Assembly (NCBI GenBank): GCA_028278205.1
Contig: JANQES010000063.1
Coordinates: forward strand, 62,001-126,000
Source: Rhodothermales bacterium
GTDB taxonomy: Bacteria > Bacteroidota > Rhodothermia > Rhodothermales > Bin80
Reading direction: 5' to 3'
DNA length: 64,000 nt
In this document: one piece after another, positions 36,281-45,488 of the stretch
Numbering within the stretch: position 1 is the first letter of the stretch
Layout of the letters: every line of letters starts with the position of its first letter
Translations under genes and position numbers: made by a program
Notes under the pieces: generated by a model
The model's input: only the letters and a program-made list of their open reading frames with translations
Database searches by the model: none
What the model was told of the DNA's origin: nothing

Positions 36281-37573
36281 ATGGACAAAATCTGGATCAT
36301 CCTCAAAAGTGAGTTTAAGCGGCGGGTGACGTCGAAAGCGTTCATTTTGACGACCTTGCTGGGGCCGCTGGCCTTGATTGGTTTCATGGTCATCGTCGCC
36401 ATCATCACGGTCTCGGCTATGACCGGCGACACCCGCACCGTCGCTATCGTAGACGACACCGGCGTGCTCCTGGAACGCCTGTTGGATCAAGAAAACGACA
36501 GCCACACCTTCGTCGCCGCCGACGCTCCGATCGATTCGGTGCGCCAGCGTGTTTTAAGGGGCGAGTACGACGGCTATCTCGTCTTGCCGGCGGCGTTGCT
36601 TACGGGCGAGTCGCGCGCCACCTACTACGCCGTCGAAGGCGGCGGATCGACCCTGGAGAATTTCCTGGAGAACCGGATCGAACGCGCGCTGGAAGAACAC
36701 CGCATGAGCGAGCAGAACGTAGCGCCGGAGGTGCTGGAGATCTTAAAAACAAACGTGTCTGTCAGCAATGTAAAACTCTCCGAGACGGGCGAGGAGGCCG
36801 GTAGTTCGGAATTTTACGCGCTCCTGGGCATCATCATGGGGATGCTCATCTACATGGCGATGCTCATCTACGGCACCGTGGTCATGTACGGGGTGATCGA
36901 AGAGAAAACGACGCGGGTGGTCGAGGTCATCGTCTCGTCGGTGCGGCCTTTTCAGTTGCTGATGGGCAAAGTGCTCGGCATCGGCGCGATGGGGCTGGTG
37001 CAGATGACCGTCTGGGCCGGGCTGATCCTGGCCGGCGTCACCTTTGCCGGAAGCGTCATTTCGCTGTTCCTCGATCCGGCGGCCATGAGCCTGCCCGAGA
37101 CGGCCTCGCAACAAGAAATGCTGGCCCAGGCCGGCCTCTCCTTGCCCAGCCTTTCCGCCGGCATTTTCGTCTGGTTTGTGCTGTTCTTCCTGTTGGGCTA
37201 TCTGCTCTATGCCGGCCTGTTTGCCACCGTCGGCGCGATGGTCGAGCAGCAGCAAGACACGCAGAGCCTGGTCTTACCCGTGATGCTGCCCATCATCCTT
37301 TCGATCATCTTCATCCAGCCCATCGTCGAGAGCCCCAACTCGCCGCTGGCCGTGGCGCTGTCGTTGATTCCGCTGACCTCGCCGGTGCCGATGGTGGTGC
37401 GGCTGGCCGTGACAGACGTGCCGTTCTGGGAGGTGCTGCTCTCGTTCGCCCTGCTCATCGGCGGCTTCGTCGGCACCATCTGGCTCAGCAGCCGCATCTA
37501 CCGCGTGGGCATCCTGATGTACGGCAAAAAAGCCAGCTTTAAGGATCTGGTTCGATGGTTCCGGTATGCTTGA
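36281..37573 (+). CDS. ABC-2 type exporter permease (NatB-like)
   Basis: A 430-residue membrane protein. The N-terminus (MDKIWIILKSEFKRRVTSKAFILTTLLG type) contains the first helix. A large extracytoplasmic domain follows (about 55-180), then five or six helices from about 190 on, including MLIYMAMLIYGTVVMYGVIEEKTTRVVEVI, a hallmark of the NatB/ABC2_membrane_3 group. It is the partner of the ATPase upstream. Export of sodium or small organic compounds is typical; the substrate is unknown here. Confidence 0.9.
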   Translation: MDKIWIILKSEFKRRVTSKAFILTTLLGPLALIGFMVIVAIITVSAMTGDTRTVAIVDDTGVLLERLLDQENDSHTFVAADAPIDSVRQRVLRGEYDGYLVLPAALLTGESRATYYAVEGGGSTLENFLENRIERALEEHRMSEQNVAPEVLEILKTNVSVSNVKLSETGEEAGSSEFYALLGIIMGMLIYMAMLIYGTVVMYGVIEEKTTRVVEVIVSSVRPFQLLMGKVLGIGAMGLVQMTVWAGLILAGVTFAGSVISLFLDPAAMSLPETASQQEMLAQAGLSLPSLSAGIFVWFVLFFLLGYLLYAGLFATVGAMVEQQQDTQSLVLPVMLPIILSIIFIQPIVESPNSPLAVALSLIPLTSPVPMVVRLAVTDVPFWEVLLSFALLIGGFVGTIWLSSRIYRVGILMYGKKASFKDLVRWFRYA

Positions 37574-37578
37574 GGGGT

Positions 37579-37645
37579 TGGGTCATTGGTCACTGGTCAT
37601 TGGTGGAGGCAGAACAACCAGTGACCAGTGACCAATGACCAGTGA
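37579..37645. repeat. Inverted repeat of GTCATTG/GTCACTG heptads, copy D2
   Basis: Left arm 37579-37604 (GGGTCATTGGTCACTGGTCA...) pairs with 37617-37645 (CCAGTGACCAGTGACCAATG...). It separates convergent genes, and its end abuts the ogt stop codon at 37646-37648, so it can act as a shared transcript end. Confidence 0.85.
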
Positions 37646-38179
37646 CTAATTCGCAAACAAATCCGCCTGCACCGCGAAAGCCACCGGCGCGCGGCGCTGT
37701 TCGAGTTCGAGCAGGAAGGCTTTGACGTCGAGGCCGCCGCCGAAACCGGTGAGCGCGCCCGAGGCGCCGATGACGCGGTGGCACGGCACGATGATGGCGA
37801 CGGGGTTCTTGCCGTTGGCCAACCCGACGGCGCGCGATTTGCCGAGGCTGCCGAGTTGAAGCGCGAGGGCGCCGTAGCTCGTCGTGGTGCCGTACGGGAT
37901 GTCGCACAGCAACGCCCAGACCGATTTCTGAAACGGCGTGCCCGTCATGTCGAGCGGCACGTCGAACGTGGTGCGCTCGCCCCTGAAATATTCAGCGAGT
38001 TGTGCTTCGGTTTTTTGGAGGAGGGGATGGTCCGGCGCTTCGACGCCGCCGTCGGGGCGATGGGCGCCGAAGGCAAGGCGCCGAAGCCCGGCCTCCGACG
38101 CCACGAGCGTGAGCGGGCCAATGGGGCTTTCGATGATTTTGTAGGCGGATATTTCTTGCGATTTCGAGCGATCAGCCAT
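37646..38179 (-). CDS. ogt: Methylated-DNA--protein-cysteine methyltransferase
   Basis: A 177-residue suicide repair protein that transfers the alkyl group from O6-alkylguanine to its own cysteine. The active site is VPCHRVIGASGALTGFGGGL with Cys133. The DNA-binding helix TPFQKSVWALLCDIPYGTTTSYG is conserved. The N-terminal RNase H-like domain is present, as in Ogt. The gene is monocistronic on the minus strand. 38180-38530 holds no gene, only an E-type repeat near its right end. Confidence 0.93.
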   Translation of the reverse strand: MADRSKSQEISAYKIIESPIGPLTLVASEAGLRRLAFGAHRPDGGVEAPDHPLLQKTEAQLAEYFRGERTTFDVPLDMTGTPFQKSVWALLCDIPYGTTTSYGALALQLGSLGKSRAVGLANGKNPVAIIVPCHRVIGASGALTGFGGGLDVKAFLLELEQRRAPVAFAVQADLFAN

Positions 38180-38378
38180 GCGATTTTTTGGCGTTCGGTG
38201 GATGGGATTTTGTGGGATGAAAAATACGGAATTTCCGGGTCTTTTTCCCGCAAATTATTGCGCGCGGCGGGTGTTAAAAATGATGCAAATTGTTTCGGTA
38301 ATGGCAGAACGAAAAGTCCCCCTTCGAAGGGGAAATCGAGCGGTTGGCGATAACCAGAAGATCACCAAATGCCGGCTC

Positions 38379-38432
38379 AGATCAGCATCCTCTGTATTCA
38401 TCCGCGTCCATCAGCGTCCATCAGCGGTTTCT
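38379..38432. repeat. Repeat of CATCCGCGTCCATCAGCG words, copy E3
   Basis: This short run of TCATCCGCGTCCATCAGCGT and related words recalls the E1 and E2 repeats. It lacks an obvious complementary arm here. The surrounding 351-bp gap between ogt and the next gene holds no other recognisable feature. Confidence 0.55.
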
Positions 38433-38530
38433 TTTTACCCTACCTGCGAGGAACCTGCTTGAGGCACCCGGTTAAAATTTCGAAAACAGGCCCCCCTTTC
38501 TGATCTCCTCCTCACCTACCGGGCGGTGCG

Positions 38531-41500
38531 ATGCGGTATGTAGCCTCTGGGCTTCGCAGTACAGCGATACTGGTAGTGCTGACGACCCTGTTGGCAGCCC
38601 TGCCCGACGGGCTGCATGCGCAGTATTTTCAGTTCGGCAAAAACAAGGTTCAGTACGACGCCCAGGACTGGTCCTACGTCCAGTCTCAGCATTTCGACGT
38701 CTACTATTACGAGGGCGGCTATCACCTGGCAAACTTCACGGCCAAAGCTGCCGAAGAAGCCTACTGGCAAATTGCCGGTCTTTTTCAGCATCGCATCTCC
38801 AGGCGCATCCCGCTGGTCGTCTATCAGAGCCACAACGACTTTGCCGTCACCAACGTAGCCAACCTGCCGACCAACTCTGAGGGCATCGGGGGCGTAACCG
38901 AACTCTTCAAAAACCGCATCGCCATCCCGTTCGTAGGTGACTATCGCGACTTCCGCCGGGTCATCCATCACGAGCTGGTCCATGCCGTGATCAACGATAT
39001 GTTCTACGGCGGCTCCATCCAGTCGATCATCCAGAACAACATCTCGATACGCATTCCGCTGTGGTTCAACGAGGGGCTGGCCGAGTACGCGGCGCTGGGG
39101 TGGGACACCCGGTCCGATATGTTCGTCCGCGAGGCGATTCTGGAGGATAACCTGGCCGAGATCCCCTATCTCTACGGCTACTTCGCCTACCGGGGCGGGC
39201 AGGGCGTGTGGGATTATGTGGCCGAACAGTACGGGCAGGAGAAAGTCGGCGATATCTTGCAGAAGCTGACCGTCTCGCGGTCGGTGGAGGCGTCGTTTGA
39301 GAAGGCCATCGGGCTGTCGCTCGAAGACCTTTCGGAGCGCTGGCACGAGGCGCTCAAGGAGATCCATTTTCCTGAAAAGGCGGCCCGCGAAGACCTCAAC
39401 GACATCGCGCGGGCCATCCTCACCCGCGAGAACGCCGGCTATCTCAACATCAGCCCGGCGCTCTCGCCCAAGGGCGACAAGGTGGCCTATCTCACTACCC
39501 GCAGCGGCCTCTACGACGTCTACATCGCCAGCGCCAACGACGGCACGGTCATCAAGAAACTCATCGAAGGGCAGACCAACCCGCAGTTCGAGAGCCTGCG
39601 CATCCTCACGCCCGGCCTGAGTTGGAGCCCCGACGGCACGAAGATCGGCATCGCCGTCAAAAGTGGCCGGTCTGATGCGCTCGCCGTGGTCGATGTCAAC
39701 ACGGGCGAGGCCACGCATTACCGCATTCCCGACGTCGATCAGATCGTCGCGGTAGCCTGGAGCCCGCTGGGCGACAAGATCGCCTTCGAAGGCACGATGG
39801 ACGCCCAGAGCGACATCTACGTGCTCGACCTCAACACGCTCGACACGAAAAATTATACAGACGATATCTTCAGCGATCATCAGCCGGCCTGGAGCCCGGA
39901 CGGCACGGCCCTGGTCTTCCACAGCGACCGGGGCTCGTACCGCCAGCTTGGCCGCTATCACGCCGAAAATTTCCAGATGATCGATCACGACTACAGCCAG
40001 TTCGATCTGTACCGGGTGCGGCTGGGCGAGATCGAGGCCGAACGGCTGACGCACGATCAGGTCTGGGATGAAAAGAACGCGCGCTTCGGCGAAAACCCTG
40101 ACCGGCTGCTGTTCCTCTCGGATCGCAACGGCATCTTCAACCTGTACGAAAAAGATCTGACCACCGGCGCCGAGCGACCGCTGACCGACGTGGTCGTCGG
40201 CATCGAGCAGATGGCCCTTTCGGCGGATGGGCAGAAGGCGGCGCTGGTGAGCCTCAAAGAGGGGACCTTCTCGATCTACACGCTCAAGACGCCCTTCGAA
40301 CGCCGCCTCGACCGCGACGTGCTCGTGCCGAATGTGTGGGCGCAGCGCGTGATGGAAGAGACCGCCGAGCCGGCGCCGGCCCTGGCCCTGGCCCCGGTCT
40401 CGCTCAAGCAGAGCAACCCGTTCATGCGCGCCGCCGAAGACGGCACGGCCTACACCCGCCGGGGCACACCCGAATGGAAGAAAGAACTGATTGCCTTGCG
40501 ACGGTTTCCCCGGCTCATCGAGACGCCGCCTGCCTTTGCCGAGCCTGCCGGAACCAACGGCGCCGATGGCACCAACGGCGTGCATGGCACCAATGGAACC
40601 AACGGTACCCACAGCACCAACGGCACCAACGGCGCGCCCGACGAGACCGCCGAAGACGACTCTACGACCATCGGCCTGATGAATGTCGATTTCCAGAAGT
40701 ACGTCTTCGGCGAGGGGTTCAACAGCGCTATCGAAGAGGATGAGGATGATCCGTTTTTCAACCAGTTCTCGCCCGTCGACAACATCGACGACGAGGGCAA
40801 TTATAAGCCGCGCAAGTATAAGCTGAAGTTCTCGCCCGACCTCGTCTACGGCACCGCCGGGTTCGATGCGCTCTACGGCGTGCAGGGCATCACGCAGATG
40901 ATGTTTAGCGACATGCTGGGCAACCACCAGATCTTCGTCGCCACCAACCTGCTCATCGATCTGCGCAACTCGGATTATTTGTTTGCTTACAGCTTCCTGC
41001 CGCGCCGGATCGATTGGAGCATCTCGGCCTATCACACCTCGCGCCTGCTGCTCGACGCCAACCTGCGCATCTATCGCTACCGATGGTACGGCACGGGCGT
41101 CTCGGCTCGTTATCCGCTCGACAAGTTCCGCCGCCTCGACGTCGACCTGTCGGTCATCGGCGGCAGCCAGGCCGACGTGACCGACCCGGCGCAGCCTTCG
41201 GAAACCCGGACGCTGCTCTATCCCCGTGTGACGTTTACCCGCGACGTGACCACGCCCGGCTTTATGTATCCGCAGGGCGGGCACCGGCTGGCCGTGAGCG
41301 CTGCCGGCAGTCCTTTTTCGCTCGTCGGCTCGCAGACCCAGTTTGCCTCGCTGCTGGCCGATGCGCGTTTTTATACCGCCTTCGGACGCGGGCGCTATTC
41401 GGTGGCCCTGCGCCTCTCCGGCGGCGCCTCCATCGGTCCTGAGCAGCAATTGTTCTATAGCTCAGGCGTGCAAAACTGGATCAACCGGGATTTTGACGAC

Positions 41501-41929
41501 GACAACGGCTTCCCCATCTCGGAGGTCTCGGACTTCGTCTTTGCCACGCCCGTGCTGCCGCTGCGCGGCTACGACATCAACTCGCGCAACGGCTCGTACT
41601 TCGGGCTGATCAATGCCGAATTTCGCTTTCCGCTGGTTGCAGCATTGTTGCCGGGGCCCATCCCGCTCATTCCGCTCTACAACATTCAGGGCACGGCTTT
41701 CGTCGATGCCGGCTCGATCTGGGGAGGCCGGGGCGCCGACAAAAAACTGACCATCCTGGGCGACAACGAAAACGGCGAGACGGTCTTCGAAGATCTGCTC
41801 GTAGGCACGGGCTTTGGCCTGCGCACGATCCTGCTGGGCTACCCCGTCCGGTTCGACTATGCCTGGCCCTTCGACGGGCAGCGCTTCGGCAAACGCCAGT
41901 TTTATTTTTCTATCGGGCTCGATTTTTGA
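38531..41929 (+). CDS. Exported metalloprotease-like, beta-propeller and outer-membrane barrel fusion protein
   Basis: An 1132-residue exported protein. After a signal peptide (MRYVASGLRSTAILVVLTTLLAALP) comes a peptidase-MA-like domain with the zinc motif HHELVHAVIND and WFNEGLAEYAALGW. From about 300 to 600 TolB/WD40-like propeller blades follow (LSWSPDGTKIGIAV, PAWSPDGTALVFHSDRG). A linker contains a TNG-rich tract near 675-705. Residues from about 770 to the end (barrel strands ending RQFYFSIGLDF) look like an Omp85/surface-antigen barrel. All four modules occur in Rhodothermota proteins of unknown role. It is probably anchored in the outer membrane, with the protease-like domain in the periplasm. 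Confidence 0.85.
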   Translation: MRYVASGLRSTAILVVLTTLLAALPDGLHAQYFQFGKNKVQYDAQDWSYVQSQHFDVYYYEGGYHLANFTAKAAEEAYWQIAGLFQHRISRRIPLVVYQSHNDFAVTNVANLPTNSEGIGGVTELFKNRIAIPFVGDYRDFRRVIHHELVHAVINDMFYGGSIQSIIQNNISIRIPLWFNEGLAEYAALGWDTRSDMFVREAILEDNLAEIPYLYGYFAYRGGQGVWDYVAEQYGQEKVGDILQKLTVSRSVEASFEKAIGLSLEDLSERWHEALKEIHFPEKAAREDLNDIARAILTRENAGYLNISPALSPKGDKVAYLTTRSGLYDVYIASANDGTVIKKLIEGQTNPQFESLRILTPGLSWSPDGTKIGIAVKSGRSDALAVVDVNTGEATHYRIPDVDQIVAVAWSPLGDKIAFEGTMDAQSDIYVLDLNTLDTKNYTDDIFSDHQPAWSPDGTALVFHSDRGSYRQLGRYHAENFQMIDHDYSQFDLYRVRLGEIEAERLTHDQVWDEKNARFGENPDRLLFLSDRNGIFNLYEKDLTTGAERPLTDVVVGIEQMALSADGQKAALVSLKEGTFSIYTLKTPFERRLDRDVLVPNVWAQRVMEETAEPAPALALAPVSLKQSNPFMRAAEDGTAYTRRGTPEWKKELIALRRFPRLIETPPAFAEPAGTNGADGTNGVHGTNGTNGTHSTNGTNGAPDETAEDDSTTIGLMNVDFQKYVFGEGFNSAIEEDEDDPFFNQFSPVDNIDDEGNYKPRKYKLKFSPDLVYGTAGFDALYGVQGITQMMFSDMLGNHQIFVATNLLIDLRNSDYLFAYSFLPRRIDWSISAYHTSRLLLDANLRIYRYRWYGTGVSARYPLDKFRRLDVDLSVIGGSQADVTDPAQPSETRTLLYPRVTFTRDVTTPGFMYPQGGHRLAVSAAGSPFSLVGSQTQFASLLADARFYTAFGRGRYSVALRLSGGASIGPEQQLFYSSGVQNWINRDFDDDNGFPISEVSDFVFATPVLPLRGYDINSRNGSYFGLINAEFRFPLVAALLPGPIPLIPLYNIQGTAFVDAGSIWGGRGADKKLTILGDNENGETVFEDLLVGTGFGLRTILLGYPVRFDYAWPFDGQRFGKRQFYFSIGLDF

Positions 41930-42191
41930 AAACCTTCGTTTCGACAGGAAAAACGGGCATTTCTCAGGTGTTGTTGGATCAAAGGAGACTCGGATTGAGA
42001 AATTACTGGTTGTTTTCTTCTGTTTTTTTTTGCGTCACCTGTGTGAAGATAGTAGTTTCACCAGTATCCGGCCCCGTGTAGCCCCCCACGGCGATGTGCC
42101 TTACAGTTTCCGGGGATAAGCATTATGTAGCGCGTCTCGACCTTCATTTTTCTGCTGAATGTCGAGGCGTCCTGGTGTCCTCAGTCTGCTG

Positions 42192-42557
42192 ATGTCCAAA
42201 AAAAATCGTAACACCAACTCGGAGCAGTGTCTGCTTTCGAGTAGTTTCCGGTATGCAGATCGCCGTTTTCTTTTCGGGCGCATCCGTCTTTACCGGGATC
42301 GTATCGACCTTTTCGGCCTGCACTGGCGCGGCCTTCACCGGCGCACCATCGCCCTGCGCGACGTGGCGCGCTTAAGCTGGCGCACCGACACCGAACGGTC
42401 GGCCAACATGACGCTCTACCTCCGCGACGACGAGGCGGTGCGGCTCTGGGTCGAAGGCGCCGGCCTGTGGAAATATCAGATCGACGCGCGGCTGGGCAAC
42501 CAACTCAACGTCGCCGACGACCTGCCCGGCTCGACGCCCTCAGCCTCGGCAGCCTGA
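42192..42557 (+). CDS. Small hypothetical protein, PH-like fold possible
   Basis: A 121-residue protein. The middle (FLFGRIRLYRDRIDLFGLHW, IALRDVARLSWRTD, NMTLYLRDDEAVRLWVEGAGLWKYQID) alternates short strands and ends with a helix. This is reminiscent of bacterial PH/GRAM-type domains. I do not recognise a named family. The ATG at 42192 is preferred, since codons before it are unlike protein. It stands alone between the large outer-membrane protein and tig. Confidence 0.5.
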   Translation: MSKKNRNTNSEQCLLSSSFRYADRRFLFGRIRLYRDRIDLFGLHWRGLHRRTIALRDVARLSWRTDTERSANMTLYLRDDEAVRLWVEGAGLWKYQIDARLGNQLNVADDLPGSTPSASAA

Positions 42558-42627
42558 GTCTTAGGTCGGCCTGTTTTTACTTCGTCAATCGCTGGTGCGT
42601 GCCCCATGGTGTACGCCCCTGACAAGC

Positions 42628-42700
42628 GGAGAGGGAGAGAGGGCGAAAGGGAGTATAAAAAAATCCTCCTTTCACCCTCTCCCCCTCTCTCCCTTTCCTT
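42628..42700. repeat. Inverted repeat of GGGAGAGAGGG words
   Basis: GGAGAGGGAGAGAGGGCGAA near 42630 pairs with the CCCTCTCCCCCTCTCTCC tract near 42680 around a short AT loop. It lies in the 263-bp gap before tig, which otherwise shows nothing. Confidence 0.7.
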
Positions 42701-42820
42701 TTCTCCGACCTGGGCGCATGTGAAAAACACGCCAGACTATCCCGGAGAAAAAGCATCGTGCATCTTTTCTCTGCATCGCGCGTTGCATCAGCCCTCTAAA
42801 AAGGACACGGTCATTTTTTT

Positions 42821-44440
42821 ATGCAAACGACGATCACCCAACGCGGTCCGGTCGAGTATCAGCTAGAGATCAAGGCGACCGCCGACGACCTCGCCGACGA
42901 CCTCAACAGGGCGCTTCGCAAGCAGCGTGGGCAGACCCACATGAAAGGCTTTCGGCCCGGCAAGGTGCCCCTGCCGATTGTCAAGAAGATGTACGGCAAA
43001 GCCCTCGCCTTCGAGATGGTCGATAAGCTGGTGCAGGAAGCCTACGAAGACCTCGTGCTCGAAGCTGACGAACACGAGGTGCTCGGCCAGCCCAAGATTA
43101 CCACGCTCGATTATGAGATGGACGGCGACCTCCACGCCGTCATCGAGTTTGGCGTGCGCCCTGAGATCGCGTTCGAAGACCTCACCGGCGAATCGGTCGA
43201 TACGATGGTCCACGACGTGACCGACGAAGAGATCGACGAAGAGATCGAACGGCTGCGCGAAGGCCAGGCCGACCTCATCCCCGTCGAAGACGAGCCCATC
43301 GAAGATGCCGACTTTGTGGTGTTCGATCTTCAGGAACTCGATGCCGCCACCCGCGCGCCGCTCATCGGCAAACGCGACGAAGACCAGCAACTCTTCCTCG
43401 ACGATGAGCGCCTGGACGCCAGCCCGCTGATGAGCGCGCTGAAGACGGCCTTGATCGGCGCCAAAACCGGCGATGCCGTCCATTTTCACTTCGAGCACGA
43501 CCAGGCCCACGGCGGCCTCGTCGAACCCGTCGAGCACGCCCACGTCTTCGAGGCCACCGTCAAAGAAGTCAAACGCCGCGAGATTCCGGAACTCGACGAC
43601 GACTTCGTCCAGGAATACACCAAAGACCGGCTCGAAACGGTCGAGGCCTTCCGCGAGGAGATCGAGACGCAACTCAAGAATTCCTGGGAGCAGCGCATCC
43701 GGGGTTTTCTGGAGGAGAACATCATCGAGAAGATGTTGGAATTGCACCCGGTGCCCGTGCCCGAATCGGTCATCGATCTCTACACCGATTCGTACGTCGA
43801 GGATGTGAAGCAGCGCAACCGAGGCCAGTTACCGCCCAACTTCTCCGTCGAGGCGTTCAAAAACGCCAACCAGGAAGAGGCAGAAAAGCAGGCGCGCTGG
43901 ATGCTCCTCCGCGACAAGCTGATCAAGACCGAAGAACTGGCTGTCTCGGATGAAGACGTGGATGCGTTCTTCGAGAAAGAAGCCGAGAAGGACGACAACC
44001 TCAACGCCGAGCAACTGCGGCAGTTTTACGAGCAGGTAAAGCTGATCGAGTCGCTCGAACATCGTCTCATGAACCAGAAAGTGTTCGACCTGCTGGCTGA
44101 GCGGTTCGAGTTGGTGGAGAAAGACAGCGAGACGGTGGAGCAGGAGATGGAGCAGCGCCGCGCCGAAGCCCTGGCCAAAGCCGAGGCTGAAGTGGCCGCC
44201 GCCGAAGCCGCCGTCAAAGAAGCCGAAGCCGCCATGGCCCAGGCCCAGGCCGAAGCCGAAGCCTTCGTAGCCGAAGCCGAGGCCACCCCCGAAGCCGAGC
44301 CGGAGCCCAACGCAGTAGCGGACGAAGTCGAAGCCGCCGAAGCCGAGTTCGAAGCCGCCCTGGAAGCCGCCTCAGAACCCGACGCCGAAGCTGCGCCAGA
44401 GCCCGACGCCGCAGCAGAAGCCGAGACAAAACAAGATTAA
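42821..44440 (+). CDS. tig: Trigger factor with long alanine/glutamate-rich tail
   Basis: A ribosome-associated chaperone of 539 residues. The N-terminal ribosome-binding domain contains HMKGFRPGKVPLPIVKKMYG. A PPIase-like domain follows, then the helical C-domain (EQRIRGFLEENIIEKMLELHPVPVPESVI). The usual length is about 430-450 residues. The last 100 or so residues are an extension of AEAEVAAAEAAVKEAEAAMA type followed by an acidic disordered tail. clpP follows on the same strand, the common tig-clpP order. Confidence 0.93.
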   Translation: MQTTITQRGPVEYQLEIKATADDLADDLNRALRKQRGQTHMKGFRPGKVPLPIVKKMYGKALAFEMVDKLVQEAYEDLVLEADEHEVLGQPKITTLDYEMDGDLHAVIEFGVRPEIAFEDLTGESVDTMVHDVTDEEIDEEIERLREGQADLIPVEDEPIEDADFVVFDLQELDAATRAPLIGKRDEDQQLFLDDERLDASPLMSALKTALIGAKTGDAVHFHFEHDQAHGGLVEPVEHAHVFEATVKEVKRREIPELDDDFVQEYTKDRLETVEAFREEIETQLKNSWEQRIRGFLEENIIEKMLELHPVPVPESVIDLYTDSYVEDVKQRNRGQLPPNFSVEAFKNANQEEAEKQARWMLLRDKLIKTEELAVSDEDVDAFFEKEAEKDDNLNAEQLRQFYEQVKLIESLEHRLMNQKVFDLLAERFELVEKDSETVEQEMEQRRAEALAKAEAEVAAAEAAVKEAEAAMAQAQAEAEAFVAEAEATPEAEPEPNAVADEVEAAEAEFEAALEAASEPDAEAAPEPDAAAEAETKQD

Positions 44441-44472
44441 AATCTGGTTCGGGCCGGCCCGAACCAGATTTT
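44439..44472. terminator. Perfect palindrome between tig and clpP
   Basis: The 34 bases from 44439 to 44472 are one exact palindrome with 17-bp arms (AAAATCTGGTTCGGGCC and its complement). It starts at the tig stop codon. It could end tig transcripts or process the tig-clpP mRNA. Confidence 0.75.
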
Positions 44473-44551
44473 AAGAAGGAACCATCGCTGGAAGCCTCCG
44501 GTTGCAGGAGGCACCACGTCTATCATCGCAACTTGGAAGTAGGGGAGTCCC

Positions 44552-45262
44552 ATGGTCGAAGACTTTGTAAAGTTCTCCAAGAGCCTTCAGGTGCCCAGCA
44601 GCATCTACACCGGTCCGTTTCGCGACCAGCCGATCAGCGGCCTGGTGCCGATGGTGGTCGAACAGACCACACGCGGTGAGCGTGCCTACGATATCTTCAG
44701 CCGCCTGCTGAAAGAACGCATCATCATCATCGGCACGCCCATCAACGATGCCATTGCCAACCTGGCCGTGGCGCAGTTGCTCTACCTGACCAGCGAAGAT
44801 CCGGAACGCGACATCAACGTCTACATCAATTCGCCCGGCGGGATGGTCTACAGCGGCCTCGGCGTCTACGACACCATGCAGTACGTCTCCTGCCCGGTCG
44901 CCACGATCTGCGTGGGGCTGGCCGCTTCGCTGGGGTCGGTGTTGCTCACGGCGGGCTCGCATGGCCGGCGTGCGGCGTTGCCCAACTCGCGGATCATGCT
45001 GCACCAGCCCCTCGGCGGCGCGCAAGGCCAGGCCTCCGACATCGAAATCCAGGCGAGAGAGATCCTCTGGCTCAAAAAACGACTCTACGAGATCCTGGCC
45101 CACCACACCGGCCAGAGTATCGAGCAGATCACCAACGATGCCGACCGCGACTACTGGCTCAGCGCGCAAGACGCCAAAGAGTACGGGCTGATTGATAACG
45201 TGCTCGAAACCCAGAGCGGCCCGGCAACCAACGGCCAGGCCTCCGGCGACGGCGAAGCCTAG
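44552..45262 (+). CDS. clpP: ATP-dependent Clp protease proteolytic subunit
   Basis: A 236-residue serine protease subunit. The catalytic triad is Ser126 in [11 protein letters not shown], His151 in IMLHQPLGG and Asp200 in DADRDYW. It assembles as a double heptamer with ClpX or ClpA in the cytoplasm. The usual GQAAS is GLAAS here. No clpX gene follows; a tRNA fragment and the integrase lie next instead. The last 20 residues are a polar tail. Confidence 0.95.
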   Translation: MVEDFVKFSKSLQVPSSIYTGPFRDQPISGLVPMVVEQTTRGERAYDIFSRLLKERIIIIGTPINDAIANLAVAQLLYLTSEDPERDINVYINSPGGMVYSGLGVYDTMQYVSCPVATICVGLAASLGSVLLTAGSHGRRAALPNSRIMLHQPLGGAQGQASDIEIQAREILWLKKRLYEILAHHTGQSIEQITNDADRDYWLSAQDAKEYGLIDNVLETQSGPATNGQASGDGEA

Positions 45263-45266
45263 CACC

Positions 45267-45294
45267 TTTTGTTTTTGGCTTGCCAAAAACAAAA
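45267..45294. terminator. Hairpin after clpP
   Basis: A 13-bp stem (45267-45279 with 45282-45294, TTTTGTTTTTGGC type) with a TT loop directly follows the clpP stop codon. It is symmetric and A/T-rich, so it may work in either direction. Confidence 0.6.
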
Positions 45295-45299
45295 AAAGA

Positions 45300-45330
45300 A
45301 AGGGTCTCTGAATGGTGTTCAGAGACCCTT
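45300..45330 (-). terminator. Rho-independent terminator of the tRNA-Glu gene
   Basis: The stem AAGGGTCTCTGAA (45300-45312 with 45318-45330) is exact. Read on the minus strand it is followed by TTTCTTTTTTTG. It therefore terminates minus-strand transcripts coming from the tRNA side and ends 5 bp from the tRNA 3' end. Confidence 0.8.
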
Positions 45331-45335
45331 CGACG

Positions 45336-45384
45336 TACCGCGTACGGGATTTGAACCCGTGTTACCGGCGTGAGAGGCCGATCC
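45336..45384 (-). tRNA. tRNA-Glu(CUC) 3' half, probable attachment-site remnant
   Basis: On the minus strand this reads as the 3' half of a tRNA. The anticodon stem-loop is TCGGC-CTCTCAC-GCCGG (anticodon CUC). A variable GTAAC follows, then the T-arm ACGGG-TTCAAAT-CCCGT, the acceptor strand ACGCGGT and one discriminator base. The D-arm and 5' acceptor strand are missing; sequence upstream is unrelated. The gene keeps its own terminator. A tyrosine integrase remnant lies 105 bp away, so this is best read as an attL/attR core. It is not a functional tRNA. Confidence 0.8.
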
Positions 45385-45488
45385 GCATATCCATTTTTTG
45401 CCGAAATAAGCCGATTTCATCCGTCCGTGTTCCAGAATCTTACCAAACATCTTTCAGAGGCTCCCCAGCGTGCGACCGTTTGCACCCG

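Noticed and set aside
38516..41449. 977-residue open frame on the minus strand
   Set aside because: It is fully antisense to the protease/propeller/barrel gene. It is rich in Arg/Gly/Val without domain motifs, an effect of high GC at third codon positions.
45336..45384. Complete tRNA gene
   Set aside because: The D-arm and 5' acceptor strand are absent in the adjacent sequence; only the 3' half can be folded.
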